DNA from: an uncultured Candidatus Melainabacteria bacterium
Lineage (GTDB): Bacteria; Cyanobacteriota; Vampirovibrionia; LMEP-6097
DNA length: 11,128 nt
Direction of reading: 5' to 3'
NCBI GenBank assembly: GCA_937927525.1
Contig: CALBDR010000233.1
Coordinates: 1 to 11,128 of the forward strand
The position numbers and the translations under genes are program-made. Position 1 is the first letter of the stretch, and each line of letters starts with the position of its first letter. Below are positions 1-5,719 of the stretch, piece by piece. The notes under the pieces were generated by a model, which was not told where the DNA came from, did no database searches, and saw only the letters and a program-made list of their open reading frames with translations.

Positions 1-1
1 A

Positions 2-241
2 ATAAAGAGTAATGATCAAAATGATTTGATGATTACTAAGAATTTAGTATCATATTTTAGTAATTTTCCTGATAAGTTTCTGCAGAAAAAAGTCTTAGAT
101 TTAGCAACTAAGCTTATTAATGTTGATGCTAACTCAAATAAGAGTATGAAAAGCTCCATTGAAGAGTTTTTTCAAAAGTTACTTGAACAGAAAATGGATC
201 CTGATCTTAAAACTAATTTACTGAACTTGCTGAGCAATTAG
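2..241 (+). CDS. C-terminal end of an unrecognised protein (cut by left edge)
   Basis: The reading frame is open from base 2 to a TAG stop at 239-241, with no stop upstream, so the TTG at 26 and ATG at 29 are probably internal codons and the gene begins outside the window. About 79 residues are visible. They are polar, rich in Lys, Asn, Leu and Ser, and look mainly alpha-helical, with short heptad-like stretches and no membrane segment or cysteine. I recognise no motif and assign no function. The stop lies one base from the stop of bioB on the other strand, so the two genes are tail to tail with no room for a separate terminator. A short independent gene starting at 26 or 29 is possible but less likely, since no clear ribosome-binding site precedes it. 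Confidence 0.55.
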   Translation: MKSNDQNDLMITKNLVSYFSNFPDKFLQKKVLDLATKLINVDANSNKSMKSSIEEFFQKLLEQKMDPDLKTNLLNLLSN

Positions 242-242
242 T

Positions 243-1238
243 TTAAATCTTAGCTTTATCTCTTCTACTCATTCCTAGTTTTTCAATAAGCTGAAAGTCC
301 TTACTAGACTCGGGGTTATCAGTCGTTAATAACTTATCACCAGAGAAAATACTGTTAGCTCCAGCTATAAAACAAAGTGACTGCATTTCATCTGACATTT
401 CAAGCCTACCAGCTGAAAGTCTTACTTGTGCCTTTGGCATCATTATTCTGGATGTCGCTATAGTTCTAATCACTTCGAAATTATCTACTGGATTTTGAAT
501 TCCCTCTTCATATAAAGGAGTACCAGGAATAGGTGCAAGTACATTTATCGGTACTGAACCAGGCTGTGGGTCAAGCTTCGCTAGTGAAGCTATAAAACTA
601 ATACGGTCTGCCTTAGTTTCTCCTAAACCTAAAATCCCACCACAACAAACATTGATTCCAGCATCTTGAACGTGTTTAATCGTTTCTAATCTATCATCGA
701 AAGTCCTTGTGCTGATGACATTGGAGTAATGTTCAGGTGAAGTGTCAATATTGTGGTTATAGCTATGAAGCCCAGCTTCTTTAAGTTTTTCAGCCTGCTC
801 TTTTTTGAGCATTCCGAGTGTAACACATGGTTCCATACCCATTTCTTTGACACTACGAACCATTTCTAAAACATTTTCGAATTGATAGTTATCAGGTGCT
901 GATCTCCAAGCTGCACCCATGCAGAATCTTGTAGCACCATTATCTTTCGCTTCCTTTGCTTCTTTCAAGACTTCTTCTATGTTCATTAAGCCATAAACTT
1001 CTGATTCGGTTTTATGGTGAGCTGACTGTGAGCAGTAGCCACAGTCTTCAGGACAGGCACCAGATTTAATATTACTTAAAGTGCAAAATTGAACTTCATT
1101 AGGGTTGTGAAAATTTCTGTGTATAGTTTGAGCTTTATAAATTAATTCTGGAAATGGAAGATTATAAACCTCTTCTATTTTGTTCTTCAGTTCATCAGTA
1201 TTTCCTGATGTTTTTCTTTCAATAGGTGCTTGTACCAT
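243..1238 (-). CDS. bioB: Biotin synthase, radical SAM
   Basis: BioB inserts sulfur into dethiobiotin to make biotin, the last step of the pathway, using a radical-SAM [4Fe-4S] cluster and a sacrificial [2Fe-2S] cluster. The 331-aa length is normal. The CxxxCxxC cluster motif is at C62, C66 and C69 (ACPEDCGYCSQS). The [2Fe-2S] ligands are present: C106 in RFCMGAAWR, C138 in EPCVTLG, C198 in the NVCCGG loop, and R273 in VRLSAGR. The YNHNIDTSPE segment (160-169) and GILGLGE (201-207) are family hallmarks. The start is ATG at 1238-1236. It has no obvious Shine-Dalgarno site and lies 28 nt after the minE stop on the same strand, so bioB probably rides on the min transcript. No other bio gene is in the window. 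Identification is very secure. Confidence 0.97.
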   Translation of the reverse strand: MVQAPIERKTSGNTDELKNKIEEVYNLPFPELIYKAQTIHRNFHNPNEVQFCTLSNIKSGACPEDCGYCSQSAHHKTESEVYGLMNIEEVLKEAKEAKDNGATRFCMGAAWRSAPDNYQFENVLEMVRSVKEMGMEPCVTLGMLKKEQAEKLKEAGLHSYNHNIDTSPEHYSNVISTRTFDDRLETIKHVQDAGINVCCGGILGLGETKADRISFIASLAKLDPQPGSVPINVLAPIPGTPLYEEGIQNPVDNFEVIRTIATSRIMMPKAQVRLSAGRLEMSDEMQSLCFIAGANSIFSGDKLLTTDNPESSKDFQLIEKLGMSRRDKAKI

Positions 1239-1266
1239 AGTTATAAGATTTTAGCATGCTTAGAAA

Positions 1267-1584
1267 TTATTCAGCTTCAGTCTTAGCAACCATATGCTCA
1301 GCTCTAAGTTTAGCTCCTTTAAGTAATGGAACCTTAGATGAGAAAATTGATTCTGCTTCAAAGTGATTAGCTTGAATGATAAATTCAGCTTCCTGAGGAT
1401 CTATATCAAAATATTTAGAGATAACCTCCAGTATTTCCTGTTTCATCTGGTTCATAATGCCAGGAGAAACTTCTTGTCTGTCATGAGTTAACATTAACCT
1501 CATTCTGTTTGCAGCTGTATTGCCACTTGTATCATCTGCTTTACCGCTGATTTTATTGAAGAGATTTTTTACTGCTGTGAACAT
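1267..1584 (-). CDS. minE: Cell division topological specificity factor MinE
   Basis: MinE binds membrane-bound MinD, stimulates its ATPase and drives Min oscillation, so that MinC is displaced from midcell. The 105-aa protein has the expected order. A short amphipathic N-terminal helix (about residues 1-14) would target the membrane. The contact/core segment at 27-58 includes RMRLMLTHDR followed by MKQEILEVISKYFDID, which matches the MinE topological-specificity domain. The LxHDR form is the one common in cyanobacteria and Gram-positive bacteria rather than the E. coli form. The tail is slightly longer than in E. coli MinE (88 aa). The ATG at 1584-1582 follows the minD stop by a single base, suggesting translational coupling with minD. 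Confidence 0.95.
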   Translation of the reverse strand: MFTAVKNLFNKISGKADDTSGNTAANRMRLMLTHDRQEVSPGIMNQMKQEILEVISKYFDIDPQEAEFIIQANHFEAESIFSSKVPLLKGAKLRAEHMVAKTEAE

Positions 1585-1585
1585 T

Positions 1586-2377
1586 TTAACTAAATATCGC
1601 CTTTAATTTTTTGAAAAACCCTTTTCCTTTGATATCCATTAATGGAATATCTTCCCCTAAAATCCTTTTTGCTATGTTTCTATAAGCTTGACCAGCTGAC
1701 TTATTAGCTGTAAGTGAAAGTGGTTCACCCTTATTCGTAGAAACTACTATGTCTTCATCATCTGGAACTATTCCTAGAAGATCTACAGATAGAATTTCAC
1801 ATATATCATCAATGCTCATCATTTGATTAGCATTCATTAGGTCAGGCTTTATTCTGTTTACAACTAATTTATATGAATCTAGTTCATTCTTTCTAGCTTC
1901 AAGTAAACCTATGATTCTATCTGCGTCTCTAACAGAAGACATTTCAGGGGTTACTACTACAATAGCTTCATCTGCGCCTGAGATACTGTTCTGAAAACCA
2001 GATTCAATCCCCGCTGGACAATCAACTAAAACAAAATCAAACATAGTCTTTAATTCATCAACTAAATCTTTCACTTGATCAGAGTTTACAGCAGTTTTAT
2101 CTCTGGTTTGAGCTGAAGGTAATAAAGATAGATTTGGTAATTTTTTATCTTTTACTAGCGCTTGCTTTACTTTACAAGTCCCTTCAATGACATCTACTAA
2201 ATTATAGACAACTCTATTTTCTAGGCCCATAAGAATATCTAAGTTTCTTAATCCTATATCCATATCTACGACACAAACATTTTTTCCTTGTTTTGCAAGT
2301 GATGCACCGATATTAGCTGTAGTAGTAGTTTTACCTACTCCACCTTTTCCTGACGTTATTACTATTACTCTACCCAT
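1586..2377 (-). CDS. minD: Septum site-determining ATPase MinD
   Basis: MinD is the ParA/MinD-family ATPase that dimerises on the membrane with ATP and recruits MinC and MinE. The deviant Walker A motif GKGGVGKTT is at residues 10-18, with signature Lys K11 and P-loop Lys K16. Switch I is VVDMDIGLRNLD, with the catalytic-type Asp at D40, and Walker B is FVLVDCPAGIE with D119. The last 14 residues (250-263, ending GFFKKLKAIFS) form the amphipathic membrane-targeting helix. The 263-aa length is typical. The ATG at 2377-2375 has a modest AGG ribosome-binding element 7 nt upstream. The gene lies 20 nt after minC and 1 nt before minE in the classical minCDE order. Confidence 0.97.
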   Translation of the reverse strand: MGRVIVITSGKGGVGKTTTTANIGASLAKQGKNVCVVDMDIGLRNLDILMGLENRVVYNLVDVIEGTCKVKQALVKDKKLPNLSLLPSAQTRDKTAVNSDQVKDLVDELKTMFDFVLVDCPAGIESGFQNSISGADEAIVVVTPEMSSVRDADRIIGLLEARKNELDSYKLVVNRIKPDLMNANQMMSIDDICEILSVDLLGIVPDDEDIVVSTNKGEPLSLTANKSAGQAYRNIAKRILGEDIPLMDIKGKGFFKKLKAIFS

Positions 2378-2397
2378 TGAACAACCTAATGATTTAA

Positions 2398-3129
2398 TTA
2401 AGATTTGTATATCATTATCTCACTATTTTCGATTTTTGCAAGCTCTCCACCATTAAAATAATTATTTTTTTCATTCTTTTTAGGTTCCACCTCTTTAGGA
2501 ACTCCTAAAAATTTCTCTGCGATTCTTAATTGACAATTAGAAAATTTTAAAGCTCTTATAGTAGCAGCTTCGTTGCCGTTTGAACCTGAGTGAATTATTC
2601 CTCTACATACACCCCATATAAGTACATCTCCCTGAGCTATAATTTCTGCAGATGGGTTAATGTCACCGATTATTACTACCGAACCTGGGTAACGAATTAA
2701 GTGACCGGCTCTTAGATTTGATTTCACATAAAGAGTGTCTGGAATATTATATTCCTCATCCTTAATATCTTCTTTAGATGTAGAAACTGTTTCTGTTTGA
2801 CCATCCTCGTAGTTAAGCTTCACATCACGGAAACTATCAGTGGAGGCAATCATATTTTCTAAGTCACCTGCAGCATAAGATGCTCTAAGGGAAATATTCT
2901 TTTTATTAAGTGAATCTTGTATATCTTGGATTTGTCGTTTTATATCTTTAGAATTTTTATTTAATTCCATCTCTGGAATGATCACGGAAACAGAGTTCCC
3001 CGAAAAAAAACCAGCATTTCTACTTAATTCATTTTCAAGTTCCTTTCTAAATGAGTCATTACTGAAGTCAAAGGAAGAAAGATCTAAAAATATTTCTTTT
3101 TTATGCTGTTTTACCTTGAGTTCGGGCAT
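2398..3129 (-). CDS. minC: Septum site-determining protein MinC
   Basis: MinC is the FtsZ-assembly inhibitor carried by MinD. With the ATG at 3129-3127 it has 243 residues. An in-frame GTG at 3135-3133 would add two. I prefer the ATG because a perfect TATAAT ends 6 nt before it, which places the predicted transcript start on the ATG. The N-terminal domain (about 1-105) is divergent, as is usual. The C-terminal right-handed beta-helix domain (about 129-208) is clear: LYVKSNLRAGHLIRYPGSVV, then IGDINPSAEIIAQGDVLIWG and CRGIIHSG, ending ALKFSNCQLRIAEKF. The conserved RSGQ motif is RAGH here (from R140). A Lys/Asn-rich tail of about 35 residues follows. The gene is first in the minCDE-bioB run. 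Confidence 0.93.
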   Translation of the reverse strand: MPELKVKQHKKEIFLDLSSFDFSNDSFRKELENELSRNAGFFSGNSVSVIIPEMELNKNSKDIKRQIQDIQDSLNKKNISLRASYAAGDLENMIASTDSFRDVKLNYEDGQTETVSTSKEDIKDEEYNIPDTLYVKSNLRAGHLIRYPGSVVIIGDINPSAEIIAQGDVLIWGVCRGIIHSGSNGNEAATIRALKFSNCQLRIAEKFLGVPKEVEPKKNEKNNYFNGGELAKIENSEIMIYKS

Positions 3130-3135
3130 ATACAC

Positions 3136-3163
3136 ATTATAATTGAATTAGCGAATAATTCAA
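3136..3163 (-). promoter_or_regulatory. Predicted minC promoter, leaderless type
   Basis: Read on the minus strand, a -35-like TTGAAT (3163-3158) and a perfect -10 TATAAT (3141-3136) are separated by 16 nt. The -10 ends 6 nt before the minC ATG, so the expected transcription start is at or next to the A of the ATG. No Shine-Dalgarno sequence lies upstream. It would drive minC, minD, minE and probably bioB. Confidence 0.55.
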
Positions 3164-3174
3164 ATTTTTCGATT

Positions 3175-3204
3175 TTGAGCTTTGAATTTTGTTCCAAATA
3201 GAAT
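3175..3204 (+). promoter_or_regulatory. Predicted promoter of the AI-2E family gene
   Basis: On the plus strand TTGAGC (3175-3180) and TAGAAT (3199-3204) are 18 nt apart. The -10 ends 9 nt before the ATG at 3214, giving a predicted leader of only 2-3 nt. The promoter sits back to back with the minC promoter in the short divergent spacer. The hexamers are imperfect. Confidence 0.35.
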
Positions 3205-3213
3205 TGAAAATAT

Positions 3214-4308
3214 ATGGTGGATGAAAGAAGAGAATTAGATAAGTGGAAGTTAAGAACCTATCAGCTAGTTAGTTTTGCATTATTTTTATTTATAGCTAAT
3301 TCATTAATTAATGCTGCAGATAAAATATCTGACGTCGTAATTACATTTTTTATAGCAGTTTTAATTAATTATCTGCTTGCTAAGCCTGTAGATTTCCTTA
3401 CTAAATATATTCGTTACCGAATAATCTCTGTAGCGATTATCTATTTGACCTTTATTTCTTTATTAATTTTAATAAGCGTTTATCTTTTTCCAGAAATTTT
3501 TTCTCAGTTAAAATTGCTTTCTAATACTATCCCGAGTTTAGTTCCTAAGCTTAAATATAGCTTAGATTCTTTTACTGCCTTCCTTGCTGGTCATCAGATT
3601 ATATTACCATTCTCTTTTGATTTAAATGGTTTTGTGAATGGAGCTTTAGAAGCTATTAAAGATTTTAAAATTTCTCAATTCAGTAGTATCCTTACATCAT
3701 TTATAAAAAACTCAGTTTCTGCTGGTTTATATATAGTTTTAACAATCATTATAAGTTTTTATTTATTAGTTGATGGTAAAAGAGTTTGGGAATTATTCTT
3801 AACTCCTTTTGATGGAAAAGTCAGAGACCACCTAGTTAACGTGAAAAGTAAGATTGATAAAGGCTTGTACGCTTTTATTATTGGACAGTTTCAGGTAGCA
3901 TCTATGACAACTCTTGTAATGTTGAGTTCATACTTTATATTAAAAGTCCCTTTTGCATTAGTTTTAGGTTTGGCGCAGATGCTTGAAATGCTTCCTGTTA
4001 TCGGTACATGGATGGCTATTATTCCATGTTTGATAATTGTAGGTTTCTCAACATCCTTTACTAAGGCTTTTATAGCATTTATTGTGTATATGGCATATAC
4101 ACAGATCTTTAGAGATAATTTTATAACACCTAGAATTATGGGAGACGCTTTAGGATTTCATCCGATTGCAATTATTTTAGGTTTAATTATTGGTGCTAAG
4201 CTCTATGGAGCTTTTGGCGTAATTTTCGCACTACCGATTATGGCTGTGATTTCTGGTGTTATTCAGTATATGCACGAGATTAATAGACTTAAGGTTAGGA
4301 AGTTTTAG
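3214..4308 (+). CDS. AI-2E / PerM family transporter-like membrane protein
   Basis: This is a 364-aa polytopic inner-membrane protein of the AI-2E transporter family (formerly UPF0118; YdiK/PerM/TqsA relatives). Hydrophobic segments lie at about 16-34, 40-56, 69-92, 168-186, 220-242, 246-278, 284-297 and 316-352, with a soluble loop near 95-165 as in the family. Family hallmarks include the DGKR segment after the fourth helix (187-190), GQFQVASM (224-231), the helix ending MLPVIGTW (259-266), and the C-terminal NFITPRIMGDALGFHP followed by a Gly-rich helix pair ending ALPIMAV. Members have been linked to AI-2 export, Na+/H+ antiport or osmotic tolerance, and the sequence does not say which applies here. 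It is transcribed divergently from minC, with an 84-nt spacer. The ATG is the first in-frame start and lacks a clear Shine-Dalgarno site. Confidence 0.88.
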   Translation: MVDERRELDKWKLRTYQLVSFALFLFIANSLINAADKISDVVITFFIAVLINYLLAKPVDFLTKYIRYRIISVAIIYLTFISLLILISVYLFPEIFSQLKLLSNTIPSLVPKLKYSLDSFTAFLAGHQIILPFSFDLNGFVNGALEAIKDFKISQFSSILTSFIKNSVSAGLYIVLTIIISFYLLVDGKRVWELFLTPFDGKVRDHLVNVKSKIDKGLYAFIIGQFQVASMTTLVMLSSYFILKVPFALVLGLAQMLEMLPVIGTWMAIIPCLIIVGFSTSFTKAFIAFIVYMAYTQIFRDNFITPRIMGDALGFHPIAIILGLIIGAKLYGAFGVIFALPIMAVISGVIQYMHEINRLKVRKF

Positions 4309-4313
4309 TATTT

Positions 4314-4344
4314 GCACTTTCTTCAGCTAAGTCTGCATTTTATT
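4314..4344 (+). terminator. Weak terminator-like hairpin after the AI-2E gene
   Basis: Just after the TAG stop, GCACTT (4314-4319) can pair with AAGT-CT-GC (4329-4336, two-base bulge) around a 9-nt loop, followed by ATTTTATT. The stem is only 6 bp and the T-run is broken, so this is a weak call. It lies in the 57-nt gap between convergent genes, where a terminator would be expected. Confidence 0.22.
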
Positions 4345-4365
4345 AATAATGTTGAAATCTGATGT

Positions 4366-4695
4366 TTAATACATCGGAACATCAGTATCTATTTGCTCTG
4401 ACCAGGCATGTATCCCACCCTCAAGATTATATAAATCGTATTTGTCATTCTGCTCTTGCAGCCAAGCTATAACTTTTTTACTTCTGCTTCCATGGTGACA
4501 GTGAACCACTACTGGTTTTTCTTGCGGAAACTCATTTACTCTTTCTGGAATTTCAGACATTGGAATTAAAACTCCATTTATATTTGCATATTTAAATTCA
4601 TCAGGGTTTCTTACATCTATAAGCGTGAAATCTTTGTTTTCATCTTGCCACTGCTTTAATTCTTTCACTGTAAGTTGTTTAATTGTTTGAAACAT
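4366..4695 (-). CDS. Single-domain rhodanese-like sulfurtransferase
   Basis: This is a 109-aa stand-alone rhodanese domain, the GlpE/PspE-size class that carries sulfane sulfur on an active-site cysteine persulfide. The family pattern is complete. LIDVRNPDEF (25-34) is the first conserved strand and loop. VVVHCHHGSRS (62-72) holds catalytic C66 in a six-residue loop CHHGSR. YNLEGGIHAWSEQID followed by VPMY forms the C-terminal signature. There is no signal peptide, so it is cytoplasmic. The catalytic Cys argues for an active enzyme. The donor and acceptor cannot be deduced, because neither neighbour is a sulfur-metabolism gene. The ATG at 4695-4693 has no Shine-Dalgarno site, but a TATAAT ends 7 nt upstream. 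Confidence 0.93.
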   Translation of the reverse strand: MFQTIKQLTVKELKQWQDENKDFTLIDVRNPDEFKYANINGVLIPMSEIPERVNEFPQEKPVVVHCHHGSRSKKVIAWLQEQNDKYDLYNLEGGIHAWSEQIDTDVPMY

Positions 4696-4702
4696 TACTG
4701 AA

Positions 4703-4708
4703 ATTATA
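4703..4708 (-). promoter_or_regulatory. Predicted -10 box of the rhodanese gene
   Basis: A perfect TATAAT on the minus strand (4708-4703) ends 7 nt before the ATG, so transcription would start on or beside the start codon. No good -35 is present at 17 nt (GATCAA), so the call rests on the -10 and its spacing alone. Confidence 0.4.
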
Positions 4709-4809
4709 GCTGAATTTTTATGGTTTTGATCGATTATTTAATTCGTATAACCCTTAGAAATAGGCCTATACTTAATCATCTTATCTGCTGCTAATACTCG
4801 TACATAGCT

Positions 4810-4838
4810 TTGTAAGAGTGGTGTCTGACATATATAAG
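4810..4838 (+). promoter_or_regulatory. Possible promoter in the rhodanese-maf spacer
   Basis: TTGTAA (4810-4815) and TATAAG (4833-4838) are 17 nt apart on the plus strand, giving a predicted start near 4845. A transcript from here would pass through the inverted-repeat region at 4871-5007 and into the Maf gene. Both hexamers deviate from consensus and the region is AT-rich, so chance is a real alternative. Confidence 0.25.
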
Positions 4839-4870
4839 GTATTAAAAGCAAATATTATCTTAGTAAAAAA

Positions 4871-5007
4871 AGGGGGGAATACCAATGGAAGCTCAGAAAA
4901 ATTGATATTCCCCATATAATTAATAATACACAACCGGGGGATTATCTTGATCCTTCTTAAGGATGTCTTTATAATTGGGATTAAATAAAACGGTTTGAGC
5001 TTCCATT
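4871..5007 (+). other. Structured intergenic element, possible RNA leader or ncRNA
   Basis: The 372-nt spacer 4696-5067 contains no convincing protein gene, but this part carries dense inverted repeats. A perfect 12-bp pair AATGGAAGCTCA (4884-4895) / TGAGCTTCCATT (4996-5007) closes a domain of 100 nt. GGGGAATA (4874-4881) pairs with TATTCCCC (4906-4913). The first arm of the long pair lies in the loop of this stem, so the two foldings interlock or exclude each other. ATCCTT-CTT-AAGGAT (4950-4964) is a small hairpin inside the domain. A second G-run at 4936-4940 could also compete for the C-run. It is upstream of and co-directional with the Maf gene. I recognise no known riboswitch, 6S RNA or SRP RNA core. 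The strand is assumed from the downstream gene. Confidence 0.35.
4885..4905 (+). other. Possible six-codon leader ORF
   Basis: ATG at 4885 opens a six-codon frame (MEAQKN) ending in TGA at 4903-4905. It is preceded by AGGGGGG (4871-4877) at a 7-nt spacing, a good Shine-Dalgarno-like placement. Its coding bases make up the 5' arm of the 12-bp inverted repeat, so translation would affect the fold. A second mini-frame begins with TTG at 4947 behind GGGGG (4936-4940) and encodes 13 residues (MILLKDVFIIGIK) to TAA at 4986-4988. Such short frames can occur by chance. Confidence 0.2.
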
Positions 5008-5067
5008 TGTTAATCAAATCTAAAGTTTTATCTTAGCATAAATAATTATAGTACTTTTAGAAATATT

Positions 5068-5685
5068 ATGACAATTATTCTAAAGTCTGAGCTTATTCTT
5101 GCATCTGCTTCTAAAACCAGGTTAGAAATGCTATCAAGGCACGGTTTAAATATAAAAAACTATCCGGCAGATATTGATGAAGATGAATTAAAAAAAACTA
5201 AATGTAAAAATATGTCTGCTGAAGAAATGGCTATTTTTCTTGCTAAAGAAAAAGCATTAGCTGTATCTAAAAAATTCCCTGATGCCTATATTATTGCTGC
5301 TGACCAAGTTTGTTTATTAGATGGGAAAGTATATGATAAGCCTGAATCTATTGAAAATTGTATCAAGCATTTAAAATGTCTTAGAGGGAAAACTCATACC
5401 CAAAACTGTGCGATGCTTTTAGTAAAAAATTCTGAAGTCATCTTAGAATCTCTTAGCAAAGCTGAGCTTACTTTGAGAGATTTGAGTGATGAAGAAATTT
5501 TAGCTTACATTGAGCTTGAGAAACCTCTTCATTCAGCTGGAAGTTATATGTTAGAGCGACATGGCAAGCATATCTTTAAAGAAATTAATGGCGACCATGA
5601 TGTGGTATTAGGGCTTGATATCGTAAAACTCTTTAATAAGCTCTATGAACTTGATATAGTAAAGCTCCAAACTTCAACTAATTAA
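5068..5685 (+). CDS. Maf family nucleotide pyrophosphatase, YceF-like
   Basis: Maf proteins hydrolyse non-canonical or modified nucleoside triphosphates to the monophosphate plus pyrophosphate. The 205-aa sequence has the N-terminal LILASASKTR (9-18, the SxSxxR phosphate-binding motif), IIAADQVCLLDGKVYDKP (75-92, with D79 and Q80 of the DQ signature and K91), LRGKTHT (105-111), and the C-terminal PLHSAGSYMLE (153-163) plus GDHDVVLGLDI (175-185). The ADQVCxLDG and EKPLHxAGS pieces resemble E. coli YceF, the m7GTP-specific type, more than the dTTP/UTP-specific YhdE type. Substrate is an inference from that resemblance. The ATG is used without a clear Shine-Dalgarno site. A structured 5' region lies upstream, and the gene ends within a shared inverted repeat facing the protease gene. 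Confidence 0.9.
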   Translation: MTIILKSELILASASKTRLEMLSRHGLNIKNYPADIDEDELKKTKCKNMSAEEMAIFLAKEKALAVSKKFPDAYIIAADQVCLLDGKVYDKPESIENCIKHLKCLRGKTHTQNCAMLLVKNSEVILESLSKAELTLRDLSDEEILAYIELEKPLHSAGSYMLERHGKHIFKEINGDHDVVLGLDIVKLFNKLYELDIVKLQTSTN

Positions 5686-5711
5686 ATAAATCCCAATCAA
5701 TTTGGAGCTTT
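5661..5711 (+). terminator. Inverted repeat at the maf / protease convergent ends
   Basis: A perfect 11-bp pair AAAGCTCCAAA (5661-5671) / TTTGGAGCTTT (5701-5711) surrounds a 29-nt loop. It spans the last codons and stop of the Maf gene and reaches to within 8 nt of the protease stop. On the plus strand the stem is followed by T-rich sequence (TTCCTCTTT), so it could end the Maf transcript. On the minus strand the T-run after it is poor. The long loop is unusual for an intrinsic terminator. Confidence 0.4.
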
Positions 5712-5719
5712 TCCTCTTT

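Noticed and set aside
26..34. TTG/ATG at 26 and 29 as the start of a small complete gene
   Set aside because: The frame stays open to the window edge (codons from base 2) and no clear ribosome-binding site is present, so a truncated longer gene is more likely.
1253..1260. AGCATGCT palindrome between minE and bioB
   Set aside because: It is eight bases only, with no T-run. It is insufficient as a terminator or operator without other copies.
4361..4375. GATGT-TTAAT-ACATC hairpin at the rhodanese stop
   Set aside because: It has only 5 bp and no T-run on either strand.
4781..5017. 78-codon minus-strand frame in the rhodanese-maf spacer
   Set aside because: It starts with TTG and has no ribosome-binding site or recognisable domain. 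Its composition follows from the inverted repeats and AT-rich DNA, and it lies over the structured element, so it is more likely a chance frame.
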